Both the position numbers and the translations under genes were made by a program. From assembly GCF_024586915.1 (NCBI RefSeq), contig NZ_JANBVS010000011.1, forward strand, positions 1-64,000: a stretch of DNA of 64,000 bases, in the 5' to 3' direction. Shown here piece by piece: positions 45,664-53,317 of the stretch (position 1 is the first letter of the stretch; each line of letters begins with the position of its first letter). Source of the DNA: Bradyrhizobium sp. SRS-191 (GTDB lineage: Bacteria; Pseudomonadota; Alphaproteobacteria; Rhizobiales; Xanthobacteraceae). Under the pieces are notes generated by a model. That model was given only the letters and a program-made list of their open reading frames with translations. It was not told the DNA's origin and made no database searches.

Positions 45664-46317
45664 ATGAAGCGCCGCGTCGCCATCCTGATTTCCGGTCGCG
45701 GCTCGAACATGGCCGCCCTGATCCGCGCAGCGGCGCAGCCGGATTTCCCGGCCGAGATCGCCGTCGTGATCTCCAACCGCGGCGATGCCGCCGGCCTGCA
45801 GAAGGCGGCGGAGAGCGGGATCGCCGTCGAGGTCATCGAGAGCAAGCCGTTCGGCAAGGACCGGGCCGGCTTTGAAGCCAAGCTGCAGGCGGCGCTGGAT
45901 GCGCGCGGCATCGAGATCATCTGCCTCGCCGGCTTCATGCGGCTGTTCACGGCTGAGTTCGTGCAGCACTGGTATGGCCGGATGCTGAACATCCATCCCT
46001 CGCTGCTGCCGTCCTTCCCCGGCCTCGATCCGCACGGCCAGGCGCTACGCGCCGGCGTGAAGCTGTCCGGCGCGACGGTGCATTTCGTCATTCCGGAGAC
46101 GGATGCAGGTCCGATCGTGATGCAAGGCGCTGTCGTGGTCAGGGACGATGATACGCCGGAGACATTGTCGACGCGCATCCTCGGCGTCGAGCACCGCATC
46201 TATCCCGAAGCGCTGAAGCTGCTGGCAAGGGACCTCGTTCGCCTCGAAGGAGATCTGTGCCGGACGACCGCGACGGAGCAGGCGGATCAGGTCATGATCT
46301 GGCCTGTGGTCTCGTAG
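45664..46317 (+). CDS. purN: Phosphoribosylglycinamide formyltransferase
   Basis: Adds a formyl group from 10-formyl-THF to GAR. 217 residues from ATG 45664: ISGRGSNMAALI binds substrate phosphate, and MLNIHPSLLPSFPG holds catalytic Asn109 and His111, with GATVHFV and the DAGPIV aspartate following. An in-frame GTG at 45646 would overlap the purM stop by 4 bp (GTGA) and add six residues; either start gives coupled translation. Confidence 0.96.
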   Translation: MKRRVAILISGRGSNMAALIRAAAQPDFPAEIAVVISNRGDAAGLQKAAESGIAVEVIESKPFGKDRAGFEAKLQAALDARGIEIICLAGFMRLFTAEFVQHWYGRMLNIHPSLLPSFPGLDPHGQALRAGVKLSGATVHFVIPETDAGPIVMQGAVVVRDDDTPETLSTRILGVEHRIYPEALKLLARDLVRLEGDLCRTTATEQADQVMIWPVVS

Positions 46318-46391
46318 TTGGGCTACGAGCGAGCTCAGATCATGAAAGTGACACACTGATTGTCGCCGCGGCAAGGCTGCGCGATACTGCG

Positions 46392-46455
46392 CCCTCGCCC
46401 CTTGCGGGAGAGGGCAGCGCCGGCCCATCCGCGGGCTCGCTCGGGTGAGGGGTCT
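46392..46455. repeat. Dispersed intergenic repeat, family C
   Basis: CCCTCGCCCC-TTGCGG-GAGAGGGC is followed by GGGCTCGCTCGGGTGAGGGGT. This resembles the common proteobacterial intergenic element whose ends read CCCTCxCCC and GGGTGAGGGG (recalled, not searched). It lies downstream of purN. Confidence 0.65.
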
Positions 46456-46505
46456 CTCTACGCAACGACGGTCGTGCGTCGCTCGTTTCCGTGCCGATTC
46501 CTCAC

Positions 46506-46531
46506 AAAAAAAATCCCCGGCAGAGCCGGGG
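46506..46531 (-). terminator. Rho-independent terminator for cspA
   Basis: CCCCGGC (46515-46521) and GCCGGGG (46525-46531) form a stem with an AGA loop; on the minus strand it is followed by eight U residues. It lies about 100 bp after the cspA stop. Confidence 0.9.
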
Positions 46532-46633
46532 GCACATCAAGGGCTGACGAAGTCTGATGATCCGCGGAGTTAGTTTGCGCGGATCTCGTTGGCCGAAACG
46601 GCGGGCGCGCAATGGCGCCGTAGCCGGAGCATC

Positions 46634-46843
46634 TCAAGAGAGCTTGAGATTCTCCGCCGACGTCTTGCCGCGGCTCTCGACCAGGTCATACTCGATCGAC
46701 TGGTTCTCATTGAGCGTGGTCAGTCCGGCGCGCTCGACGGCCGAGATGTGGACGAACACGTCCTTGTCTCCACCGGTCGGTTTGATGAAGCCATACCCCT
46801 TGGTCGGGTTGAACCATTTCACGCTGCCTTTGTGGGTCGGCAT
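46634..46843 (-). CDS. cspA: Cold-shock protein, CspA family
   Basis: A 69-residue single OB-fold RNA chaperone from ATG 46843 (MPTHKGSVKWFNPTKGYGFI). RNP1 is KGYGFI, and RNP2 is VFVHISAVERAG. GAGGAGA precedes the start, so the longer in-frame extension to 46897 is unlikely. The region upstream has a TCGTCTAGACGA palindrome next to the SD, compatible with the structured leaders of cold-shock mRNAs. It has its own terminator. Confidence 0.95.
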   Translation of the reverse strand: MPTHKGSVKWFNPTKGYGFIKPTGGDKDVFVHISAVERAGLTTLNENQSIEYDLVESRGKTSAENLKLS

Positions 46844-47194
46844 CGCTGTCTCCTCGTCTAGACGAAAAAAAGACGCGGTCACGCTCTCGCGTGCCACGCC
46901 ACAAGCGGGCTCTCCGAAGTCTGCTGAATTTCAGTAGTGACGAAACGCACAGTCGAACGGCCAGATCCGATTGTTGTCCGGATTGCAACACGATTTTTCG
47001 GCGATAGCAAGTTTGCCGGGAAGATGAGAACGCGTCGCGGAGTCGCGGCAGCCATGAAGAGGCGTTGTGGCGCGGGAACCACGATCCTGCGCAGGGCAGG
47101 TCCAAGGGCGCTGATCGTGATTGACCGCCGCCGGGAACTGCGGGCAAATCCTGCTGTCGATTTTTAAGCAATTTGAGCGCGCGACGGGACAGCG
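46844..47194. other. Divergent region cspA / autotransporter remnant
   Basis: About 350 bp. The left end is the cspA leader, with the perfect 12-bp palindrome TCGTCTAGACGA at 46854-46865 touching the SD. A frame at 46937-47167 is basic and unconserved in appearance and is not called. Promoters for both flanking genes are expected here. Confidence 0.4.
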
Positions 47195-48357
47195 ATGCGG
47201 AGACCATCTCAGCTCAGACGAGGCACACGGTCGTGGGCCGGCGCATGCCTCGCAGCGTCGTTCGCCGCCGCGCTCGCAGCTGGGGCTCCGGCGTTGCGTC
47301 CCGCTCATGCCGCAAGTCTTCCCAGTATCGCGGCCAGCCCGACACCAACGCCTACTCCGACGCCGACACCGAGCCCATCGCCGAGCCCGGTTCCGGGCGC
47401 GATTAGTTCGGACCTGTCCTCCGGCCGGTCGGTGCTCGATCTCGGATCGAACTTTCTCGAACGGCTCGGCCATCAGGCGACGTTCGGGGGCAGCAGGCTG
47501 CAGCGCAGCAATCCCGGCGGCGGGGCGCGTCCGAAGCGGCGGAGCAGCCGAGGTTCCGGACCTGGGGCGAGGCCTATGGCATCACCGCGCACTCGAGCGC
47601 GCAGGGCGATTTCGTCGGCGACAAGAGAACGACCTGGGGCGGCGTCGCTGGTATCGGCATGCGGCTCGCTCCCGGCGTGAATGCCGGGCTGTCGGTCGAC
47701 CAGAGCCGCACCCGCGTCGACGTGCCGCTCGCGTTGCAGTCCGCAACGCTGGACCTCACCCAGCTGGGCTTCAACGCCTCGGTCGACCAAGGGCCCTGGA
47801 CCTGGGCGATCGCCATCGTCCACGGCTTCGGCGGGATCAATGCGCGGCGCCAGACCAGCCTGGGCGTCACCACCTCGGCCTATGGCGCCCATATCACCGG
47901 CGTGCTCAGCGAGCTCGACTACTATTGGAGCTTCGGCGAGAGCCGCGTGGTTCCGAAGCTGGCCTTCGAATATGCGCGCGCCACGACTGCGGCATTCCAG
48001 GAGGCCGGCGGTCTCGATCCGCTGGCGGTCAGCGGCACGTCGCTGGAGCGCGGCCGCGTGCTGGCGGGCGCCGAGATCGGGCGATACTTCATCTTCGACG
48101 GCAAGATCCTCGACGTCTCGGCCTACGGCAAGTTCGTCGACAGTGTCGCGCAGAACCTCGGCGCGGTCACGGTCAGCCTGGGTGCGCAGAGCACTACGCT
48201 GCAGGGGCTCGGCGAGGGACGCTACGGTGCCGATACGGGCGCGGCGCTGTCATTGTCTCTGAACAGGACGGCGCGCGTCTACCTCAACTACGACGCCAAG
48301 CTCCGCTCAGCACTGCAGTCGCACCAAGGCACGCTCGGGCTTGAACTCAAGTGGTAG
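47195..48357 (+). pseudogene. Autotransporter beta-barrel protein without passenger, single-base frameshift
   Basis: ATG 47195 opens a signal peptide (AGACLAASFAAALAAGAPAL, cleavage near AHA) followed by a Pro-Thr/Pro-Ser run and then VLDLGSNFLERLGHQATF and SNPGGG. Here the frame is lost: the continuing reading (ASEAAEQPRFRTWGEAYGI, then DFVGDKRTTWGG) lies one frame over and runs through a complete autotransporter translocator domain to the terminal Trp of GLELKW. Adding one G to the GGGG run at 47522-47525 would restore a 387-residue protein reading NPGGGGASEAAE. No passenger domain exists between signal and barrel. It may be a pseudogene, a sequencing error or a switchable tract. Confidence 0.75.
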
Positions 48358-48360
48358 CGG

Positions 48361-49404
48361 TCACACCGGCTTCGGCGCCACGTAGCCATTGAAGCCGATG
48401 ACCTCGCGCGCCTCCGCCATCAGCGGCACGAGATCGGTGGGGTGGATGAACTCGTCCCGGAAGCAGGCGTGCACCTTCGGATCGAAGATCCGCTTCAGCC
48501 AGTCGATCACCACCTTGTGCCGATCGGACGTGCGGAACTCCTTGTGATAGGTCAGCCACAGATCCATGTGGTAGTTGATGCCGAGATCGACCGGAACCAG
48601 CGGCGCGCCGAGGGCGATGGCCGATGTCGGCAGAAAGCCGATGCCGGCGCCGCGCTCGACGGCGTAGAGCACGGCCACGCTCGAATTCGTGGAGATGCCG
48701 ACGATGCCTTCCAGCGACTCCAGTCCGAGGATGCGCGCATAGCCGGTCTCGTCGAGCTGCACGCCGTGCTGTTTGACGATGCGATGGTTCTTCAGATCGG
48801 CCAGCGATGTCGGTAGGCCATGCGCCTCGCGATAGGCCTCCGACACGAAGCCGTAGATGTGCAGCCGTCCGAGCTTGGCGACGATCACATCGGGGTTGGT
48901 GGGCCGTTCGAACTGAATCGAGATGTCCGCCTCCAGGCGCGAGACGTCCGCCTGTTGCATCGCGCAGCTGAGATCGACGGTGATCCTGCGGTAGGTTTTC
49001 TGGAAATCGATCAGCCGCGGCAGGATCCAGAAATTGCCGGGCCCCTCCGTCACGGCGACACGCACCGAGCCTTGCGTATCGGTCGAGAGCGAGGCGCGCC
49101 GGAAGATGTTGAAGCTCAGTCGTTCCATCTGCTCGACGTCGAACAGCAGCGATCGACCTTCGTCGCTGAGCGACAGGCCCGATTGATCACGAATGAAGAG
49201 CTTGAAGCCAAGCTCGTCCTCCAGCCGATCGATCTTGCGCATGAGCGTGGTCCCGGTGAGGCCGAGAGCCTCCGCCGCGTTCCTGAAGCTCTTGTGCCGC
49301 GTACAAAGTAGAAATGCTCTTAAATCTTCCCAGGACGCATTAAGCGTTTCGTCAGATTTCCCGCGCTGCGTAGATGCAGCACCCCGATGCAAATGTTGCC
49401 GCAT
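48361..49404 (-). CDS. LysR family transcriptional regulator
   Basis: 347 residues from ATG 49404 (MRQHLHRG), preceded by GGAGTGT; an upstream start would enter the divergent promoter. The winged HTH (about 25-85) reads DLRAFLLCTRHKSFRNAAEA, LGLTGTTLMRKIDRLEDELG and LFIRDQSGLSLSDEG. The LysR substrate domain follows (SVRVAVTEGPGNFWILPRL). It is 55 bp from, and divergent to, the three-gene operon starting at 49460, with a 14-bp palindrome between them, so it is the likely regulator of that operon. The ligand is unknown. Confidence 0.88.
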   Translation of the reverse strand: MRQHLHRGAASTQRGKSDETLNASWEDLRAFLLCTRHKSFRNAAEALGLTGTTLMRKIDRLEDELGFKLFIRDQSGLSLSDEGRSLLFDVEQMERLSFNIFRRASLSTDTQGSVRVAVTEGPGNFWILPRLIDFQKTYRRITVDLSCAMQQADVSRLEADISIQFERPTNPDVIVAKLGRLHIYGFVSEAYREAHGLPTSLADLKNHRIVKQHGVQLDETGYARILGLESLEGIVGISTNSSVAVLYAVERGAGIGFLPTSAIALGAPLVPVDLGINYHMDLWLTYHKEFRTSDRHKVVIDWLKRIFDPKVHACFRDEFIHPTDLVPLMAEAREVIGFNGYVAPKPV

Positions 49405-49425
49405 ACACTCCAGCCCCGACAAGTA

Positions 49426-49439
49426 TGATGACGTCATCA
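49426..49439. promoter_or_regulatory. 14-bp perfect palindrome in the LysR/GNAT divergent promoter
   Basis: TGATGACGTCATCA reads the same on both strands and lies 22 bp from the LysR start and 21 bp from the divergent GNAT start. It is a candidate operator for the adjacent LysR regulator or another dimeric protein. It does not fit the exact T-N11-A spacing. Confidence 0.5.
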
Positions 49440-49459
49440 AAGCCAAGCTGGAAACATAG

Positions 49460-50101
49460 ATGCAGATCCCGCAGCGCGGAAGCGCAGAATTCACATTGCG
49501 ACATCAGCTCGACGCATTGCCGCTGACAGATCTGATTGCGGCGCATCCGGTCACGCCGGATCAGCTCGGCGAGCTTGCCGAGCTGGCGCGTCGGGAAATA
49601 CCGGGCGTGCGCGCCTCCGAGCGTGAGCTTGCGGAGTTCTTGCGGCACGATCCGGAGTCGATCTTCGCGCTGTGCCGCGGCACGCGGCTGCTCGGCGGCA
49701 TTGCCTTTCTCTATCTGAATTGCGCCGGTCTCGACGCGCTGCTGCTGGATGAGTTCAATTTGAGCGATCCGCCGCGCAGATATCTGGCGCGACCCGACGA
49801 AGACGCTGCGGCAATCTATGTCTGGGCGCTGGTGGCGCGGGGACGAGGCGCCGCCGGTCTCGGCATTGTCGCCCACGCGATGCGCGCGCCGCGATATCGC
49901 GCGGCTGATTACTATGCGCAGCCATCGAGCCCGGAAGGGCGGGCGTTCCTCGGTGCGCTCGGGTTCGCGCCGCTTGCGAGTTTCCAGCCGGATCTCTGGT
50001 GGTACCAACGCCCCTGGAACCGGCTGCCGGAGGTGCTGGCGCCTTCGCTTCAATCGACCACGCAGTTCGTGAAAGGGAGTCTGGCGGATGCACGGCATTA
50101 G
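49460..50101 (+). CDS. Divergent GNAT-fold acyltransferase-like protein
   Basis: 213 residues, no close family recognised. A GNAT-like core is suggested by ALVARGRGAAGLGIVAHAM (about 115-135, strand 4 with the Gly-rich acyl-CoA loop) followed by the paired-strand end EGRAFLGALGF. The N-terminal part (PDQLGELAELARREIPG, SIFALCRGTRLLGGIAFLYL) fits the strand 1-3 region. It overlaps the next gene by 14 bp and is the first cistron of a three-gene operon under a divergent LysR gene. The acyl donor and acceptor are unknown. Confidence 0.7.
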   Translation: MQIPQRGSAEFTLRHQLDALPLTDLIAAHPVTPDQLGELAELARREIPGVRASERELAEFLRHDPESIFALCRGTRLLGGIAFLYLNCAGLDALLLDEFNLSDPPRRYLARPDEDAAAIYVWALVARGRGAAGLGIVAHAMRAPRYRAADYYAQPSSPEGRAFLGALGFAPLASFQPDLWWYQRPWNRLPEVLAPSLQSTTQFVKGSLADARH

Positions 50102-50711
50102 TTCGGTCAAGACGACGAAGTCGAATCCACGCGCGATCACGGTGCGCATCGCGCGCGATCCGAATGATCTGATGCTCGTCACGGCGATCCGTTCGGCGGT
50201 CTATCTCGCCGAGCAGGATTGTCCGATGGAGGAGGAGTTCGACGGCAATGATCTCGTTGCCGCGCATTTCCTCGGCTTCGTCGGCAAGGAACCGGCCGGA
50301 TGCGTGCGTGTGCGCTTCTTCGGCGAGTTCGCCAAGGTGGAGCGGCTCGCCGTACGCCATCAATATCGGCGCTCGCGGCTGTCATTCAAGCTCGTCCGAG
50401 AGGCGCTGGATTATTGCCGGCGCAAGGGCTTCAAGAAAGCCTATGGCCATGCGCAGGATCGCCTGGTCGACTTCTGGGCGCATTTCGGCGCCAAGCCGCT
50501 CGGCCACAATCGCAAGCTGACCTTCTCGGACTTCTCCTACACCGAAATGGTGCTGGACCTCGAGCCGTGCTCCGATGCGATCACGCTCGACAGCGATCCC
50601 TACATGATCATTCGTCCCGAGGGCGATTGGGATCGGCCGGGCGTGCTGGATCTCTCGGCCGGCCGGCCGGCGTCTTCGCCATTACGTGATTATGCTGCAG
50701 CGAGACCGTGA
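50088..50711 (+). CDS. GNAT family N-acetyltransferase-like protein
   Basis: 207 residues with clear GNAT features in the core: VTAIRSAVYLAEQDCPMEEE resembles the ElaA-type opening, GCVRVRFFGEFAKVERLAV is strand 4, and the helix YRRSRLSFKLVREALDYCRR follows. Unusually the acyl-CoA loop expected as RGxGxG reads RRSRLS, so acetyl-CoA binding may be altered. A C-terminal extension (about 165-207) goes beyond the domain. It overlaps its upstream neighbour by 14 bp and the next gene by 4 bp (ATGA), so the three proteins are made together. Confidence 0.75.
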   Translation: MHGISSVKTTKSNPRAITVRIARDPNDLMLVTAIRSAVYLAEQDCPMEEEFDGNDLVAAHFLGFVGKEPAGCVRVRFFGEFAKVERLAVRHQYRRSRLSFKLVREALDYCRRKGFKKAYGHAQDRLVDFWAHFGAKPLGHNRKLTFSDFSYTEMVLDLEPCSDAITLDSDPYMIIRPEGDWDRPGVLDLSAGRPASSPLRDYAAARP

Positions 50712-51289
50712 TGCAGGGCCGCGATCTGTTCGGCGCGACCGACACCGACCCTCCGGTTCTGGTGTGCGCCGATCTGCAGTGCGAATATCTGGCTGAGGGA
50801 CGCAAGCACCTGATCGCGGACGGCGAGGTGGTCATGGCCCGTTGCCGGCAATTGATCGAGCTGTGGCGCGGCCATCTCTGGCCGGTGGTCCACCTCAAGC
50901 GGATTGCGCGGGCGGCCTGGTTCAACCCGGCCTCCAACCTGACCGACTGGCTCGACGACTTCAAGCCGAAGCCGGGTGAGATCGCGTTCGAGCATCCGCT
51001 GCCGTCGGCCTACAGCTCGGCGCGGTTCGCCGACTATATGTCGAACATGCGCAGCATCCGCTGCGTCATGCTCGGCTTCTCGCTCGACGAGACGATCCTC
51101 TCGACGGTGGTGGACGGCTTTCACCGCAGCCATCGCTACCAGGTGATCGGAGACGCGGTAGCCTGCCGCAAGGCCTGTGAGGGCGATGTCGCCGCCTACA
51201 AGCTGGTCGTGACCCGGGTGATCGGCAATTTCGCCGGCGTGCTCGACAGCGCCGAACTGATCGGGGCGAGCGGCCGTCTCGCGGTGTGA
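50708..51289 (+). CDS. Isochorismatase-fold protein lacking canonical catalytic Lys and Cys
   Basis: 193 residues with the isochorismatase-like layout: strand 1 PPVLVCADLQCEYL with Asp22, the VVHLKR strand, MLGFSLDETILSTVVDGFHR, and YQVIGDAVACRK. Compared with cysteine hydrolases of this fold (recalled pattern GxxTDxCV), the nucleophile position is Thr129, and the expected Lys near residue 95 reads Glu-His. Asp22 is retained. True isochorismatases also lack the Cys, but the missing Lys argues for an altered or non-catalytic role. Its ATG overlaps the preceding stop by 4 bp. Confidence 0.7.
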   Translation: MMQGRDLFGATDTDPPVLVCADLQCEYLAEGRKHLIADGEVVMARCRQLIELWRGHLWPVVHLKRIARAAWFNPASNLTDWLDDFKPKPGEIAFEHPLPSAYSSARFADYMSNMRSIRCVMLGFSLDETILSTVVDGFHRSHRYQVIGDAVACRKACEGDVAAYKLVVTRVIGNFAGVLDSAELIGASGRLAV

Positions 51290-51299
51290 AACGGCGCCG

Positions 51300-51476
51300 T
51301 CAGCAGCCTGCGAGCCGCTCGGCCAGCTCGATCACCATGCGTCGATCCGATGGGTTGCTGATCTTGTTGAATGCAACGACCAGACGCAACGCCTCGACGA
51401 CGTGCAAATCAACAGGATTTTCGCTCAGCAGCCGCAGCAGCTTCTGTTCCGGCGGCTCGCAATCGTCTTTGCTCAC
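51300..51476 (-). CDS. Small soluble protein, 58 residues
   Basis: GTG 51476 is preceded by GGAG at 8 bp and opens a helical, charged 58-residue frame: SKDDCEPPEQKLLRLLSENP, then DLHVVEALRLVVAFNKI and DRRMVIELAERLAGC. Codon use is like that of real genes (GC-rich third positions with helix-forming residues). No family recognised. It is divergent from the 55-residue gene at 51518, 41 bp apart, and convergent with the operon ending at 51289. Confidence 0.6.
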   Translation of the reverse strand: MSKDDCEPPEQKLLRLLSENPVDLHVVEALRLVVAFNKISNPSDRRMVIELAERLAGC

Positions 51477-51517
51477 ACGGGCAGCTCCAGCACCGACATC
51501 ACGATCGAGACCACGAC

Positions 51518-51685
51518 ATGACCCGAGAGGAAGAGCTCAAAGAATTGGCGAGCAGCCTCCAGGCGGCCATTGCGAAAGCGCGCCAGCTCGATTTGCCGAC
51601 CAGCGCCTACATCCTTTCGTTGGCTCTGGTCGAGGTGTCTCAGACAATCGCGGCGGAGTTGAGGGGGCCGTCCGGCTCCAAATGA
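51518..51685 (+). CDS. Small helical protein, 55 residues
   Basis: From ATG 51518: MTREEELKELASSLQAAIAK, then QLDLPTSAYILSLALVEVSQ. It is amphipathic throughout, with no membrane span or signal. A longer in-frame extension to 51371 is Arg/His-rich and unlikely. It is divergent from the 58-residue gene. The family is not recognised; similar tiny helical proteins are common in Bradyrhizobium. Confidence 0.6.
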   Translation: MTREEELKELASSLQAAIAKARQLDLPTSAYILSLALVEVSQTIAAELRGPSGSK

Positions 51686-51769
51686 TGTGCGCGACCGTGG
51701 CCGCGTGTGACGCGGCCCGCAATCAACTGGGTAAACTCCGGAGAGAGACGTCGGGAAAGTTGCGGCCGG

Positions 51770-52918
51770 TCAGGCGCGGTCGACCCTGACGACGCGGCCC
51801 TTGTCGATGGCCAGTGCGAGCTTGCCGTGCTTCAGCGCGAGCGCGGCCTCGCCGAACAGCTCGCGCCGCCAACCCTGCAGCGCAGCAACCTCTGCATTGT
51901 CGTCGGCGGCGATCTGCTCGAGATCGTCGACGGTGGCGATCACCTTGCTGGCCACCGCATGGCGCTCCGAGGTCATGCGCAAGAGCACCTTGAGCAGTTC
52001 GACGATCGCCGCGCCGTTGGAGTTGTTGCGCGGCTTTTCCAGCTTGGGCAGCGCGGCAAGGTCACGGGCCAGTCCGCGCTGCACGGCGGCGACGATGTCG
52101 GAGCCCCATTTGGAGCGCTCGAAGCCTTTCGGCAGCGAGCGCAGGTTGCCGAGCTTCTCGATCGAGGTCGGGGCGTGCGTGGCGATGTCGCCGACAGCGT
52201 CGTCCTTCATGACGCGGCTGCGCGGCACGTCGCGGCTCTGCGCTTCCTGCTCGCGCCAGGCGGCGACCTCGATCAGCACCGCCAGTTCCTTGGGCTTGCG
52301 GACGCGGGTCTTCAGCCGTTCCCACGCGCGCTCGGGATGGAAGTCGTAGGTCTTGGGCGAGGTGAGGATCTCCATCTCCTCGCTGACCCAGTCGCTGCGG
52401 CCGCGCTTCTTCAGGTCGGCGTCGAGCGCGGCGAACACGTCGCGCAGATGGGTGACGTCGGCTTCCGCGTAGTGCGCCTGCTCCTTGGTCAGCGGGCGGC
52501 GCGACCAGTCGGTGAAGCGGTGGGTCTTGTCGGGGCGGTGGCCGGTGATGCGTTCGACCAGCTGGTCGTAGGCAATGCTGTCGCCGTATCCCAGCACCAT
52601 CGCGGCGACCTGGGTGTCGAAGATCGGGTGCGGCACGATGCCGGCGCGGTGCCAGATGATCTCGATGTCCTGGCGGGCGGCGTGGAAGACCTTCAGGACC
52701 TTCTCATTGGCCATCAGCTCGAAGAATGATTTGAGATCGATGCCCTCGGCGAGCGCGTCGATCACCACGGCTTCATCCGCGCTGGCCAGCTGCACGACGC
52801 AAAGCAGGGGGTAGTAGGTGGTCTCCCGCAGGAACTCGGTATCGACGGTGATGACCGGATGCTGGGCGAGGCGGGCGCAGGCGGCTGCAAGGTCCGCAGT
52901 GGTGGTGATCAAGTCCAT
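51770..52918 (-). CDS. rnd: Ribonuclease D
   Basis: 3'-5' exoribonuclease for tRNA 3'-end maturation, 382 residues. DEDD exonuclease residues are visible in VITVDTEFLRETTY, VFHAARQDIEII and HYAEADVTHLRDVF. Two HRDC-like helical regions follow (ERLKTRVRKPKELAVLIEVA and the C-terminal LPKLEKPRNNSNGAAIVELL). The start MDLITTTADLAAACARL is canonical. Single gene. Confidence 0.95.
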   Translation of the reverse strand: MDLITTTADLAAACARLAQHPVITVDTEFLRETTYYPLLCVVQLASADEAVVIDALAEGIDLKSFFELMANEKVLKVFHAARQDIEIIWHRAGIVPHPIFDTQVAAMVLGYGDSIAYDQLVERITGHRPDKTHRFTDWSRRPLTKEQAHYAEADVTHLRDVFAALDADLKKRGRSDWVSEEMEILTSPKTYDFHPERAWERLKTRVRKPKELAVLIEVAAWREQEAQSRDVPRSRVMKDDAVGDIATHAPTSIEKLGNLRSLPKGFERSKWGSDIVAAVQRGLARDLAALPKLEKPRNNSNGAAIVELLKVLLRMTSERHAVASKVIATVDDLEQIAADDNAEVAALQGWRRELFGEAALALKHGKLALAIDKGRVVRVDRA

Positions 52919-53096
52919 GAACGATCCATGACGAGGCTCTTACGCCGTCGTCCGAAAACGCTGACAAGTCAAGGGTGTCGGCAAAGGGTACGAGACGAAA
53001 TTCATCTCCGCTTGTCGGCCTTATCGGGCCGGAACGCAAGCACCGCAATGTCAGCTGATCGCTCTATGGTTGATGCAGGGCGGTCCGGCAGCGCCC

Positions 53097-53207
53097 TCAG
53101 TGATGGCGGACGCGGCCGGAAGGGCGCCGTCCGGACGGTACGGCCAGTACGATGAGGCACAGCGCGATCATCGCCAGACCCATGAATTCGAACACCAGCG
53201 CGTCCAC
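53097..53207 (-). CDS. Small single-span membrane protein, 36 residues
   Basis: GTG 53207 follows GGGGAGG at 8 bp, a strong SD. The product has one hydrophobic helix (LVFEFMGLAMIALCLIVLAV) and a basic tail (PSGRRPSGRVRHH), which suggests the C-terminus stays in the cytoplasm. Function unknown. It lies between selO and rnd on the minus strand. The size, single span and isolated setting resemble the ORF at 3407-3529. Confidence 0.6.
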   Translation of the reverse strand: MDALVFEFMGLAMIALCLIVLAVPSGRRPSGRVRHH

Positions 53208-53317
53208 GTCTCAGACCTCCCCGACTTGTTGGTTCAACTTGTCGGGGCTGCGTTGATCGTTTCTTAAGGACCCCGGCGCGGCCGAGGCGATGGTGGACGC
53301 GAAGTTAAGACTGCGTG

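Larger units (their letters stand above)
46318..46633. other. Intergenic region purN to cspA
   Basis: Convergent genes; about 315 bp holding a dispersed repeat (46392-46455) and the cspA terminator (46506-46531). No gene is seen. Confidence 0.5.

Noticed and set aside
46937..47167. 76-residue plus-strand frame between cspA and the autotransporter remnant
   Set aside because: Basic, irregular composition and no SD; more likely leader DNA.
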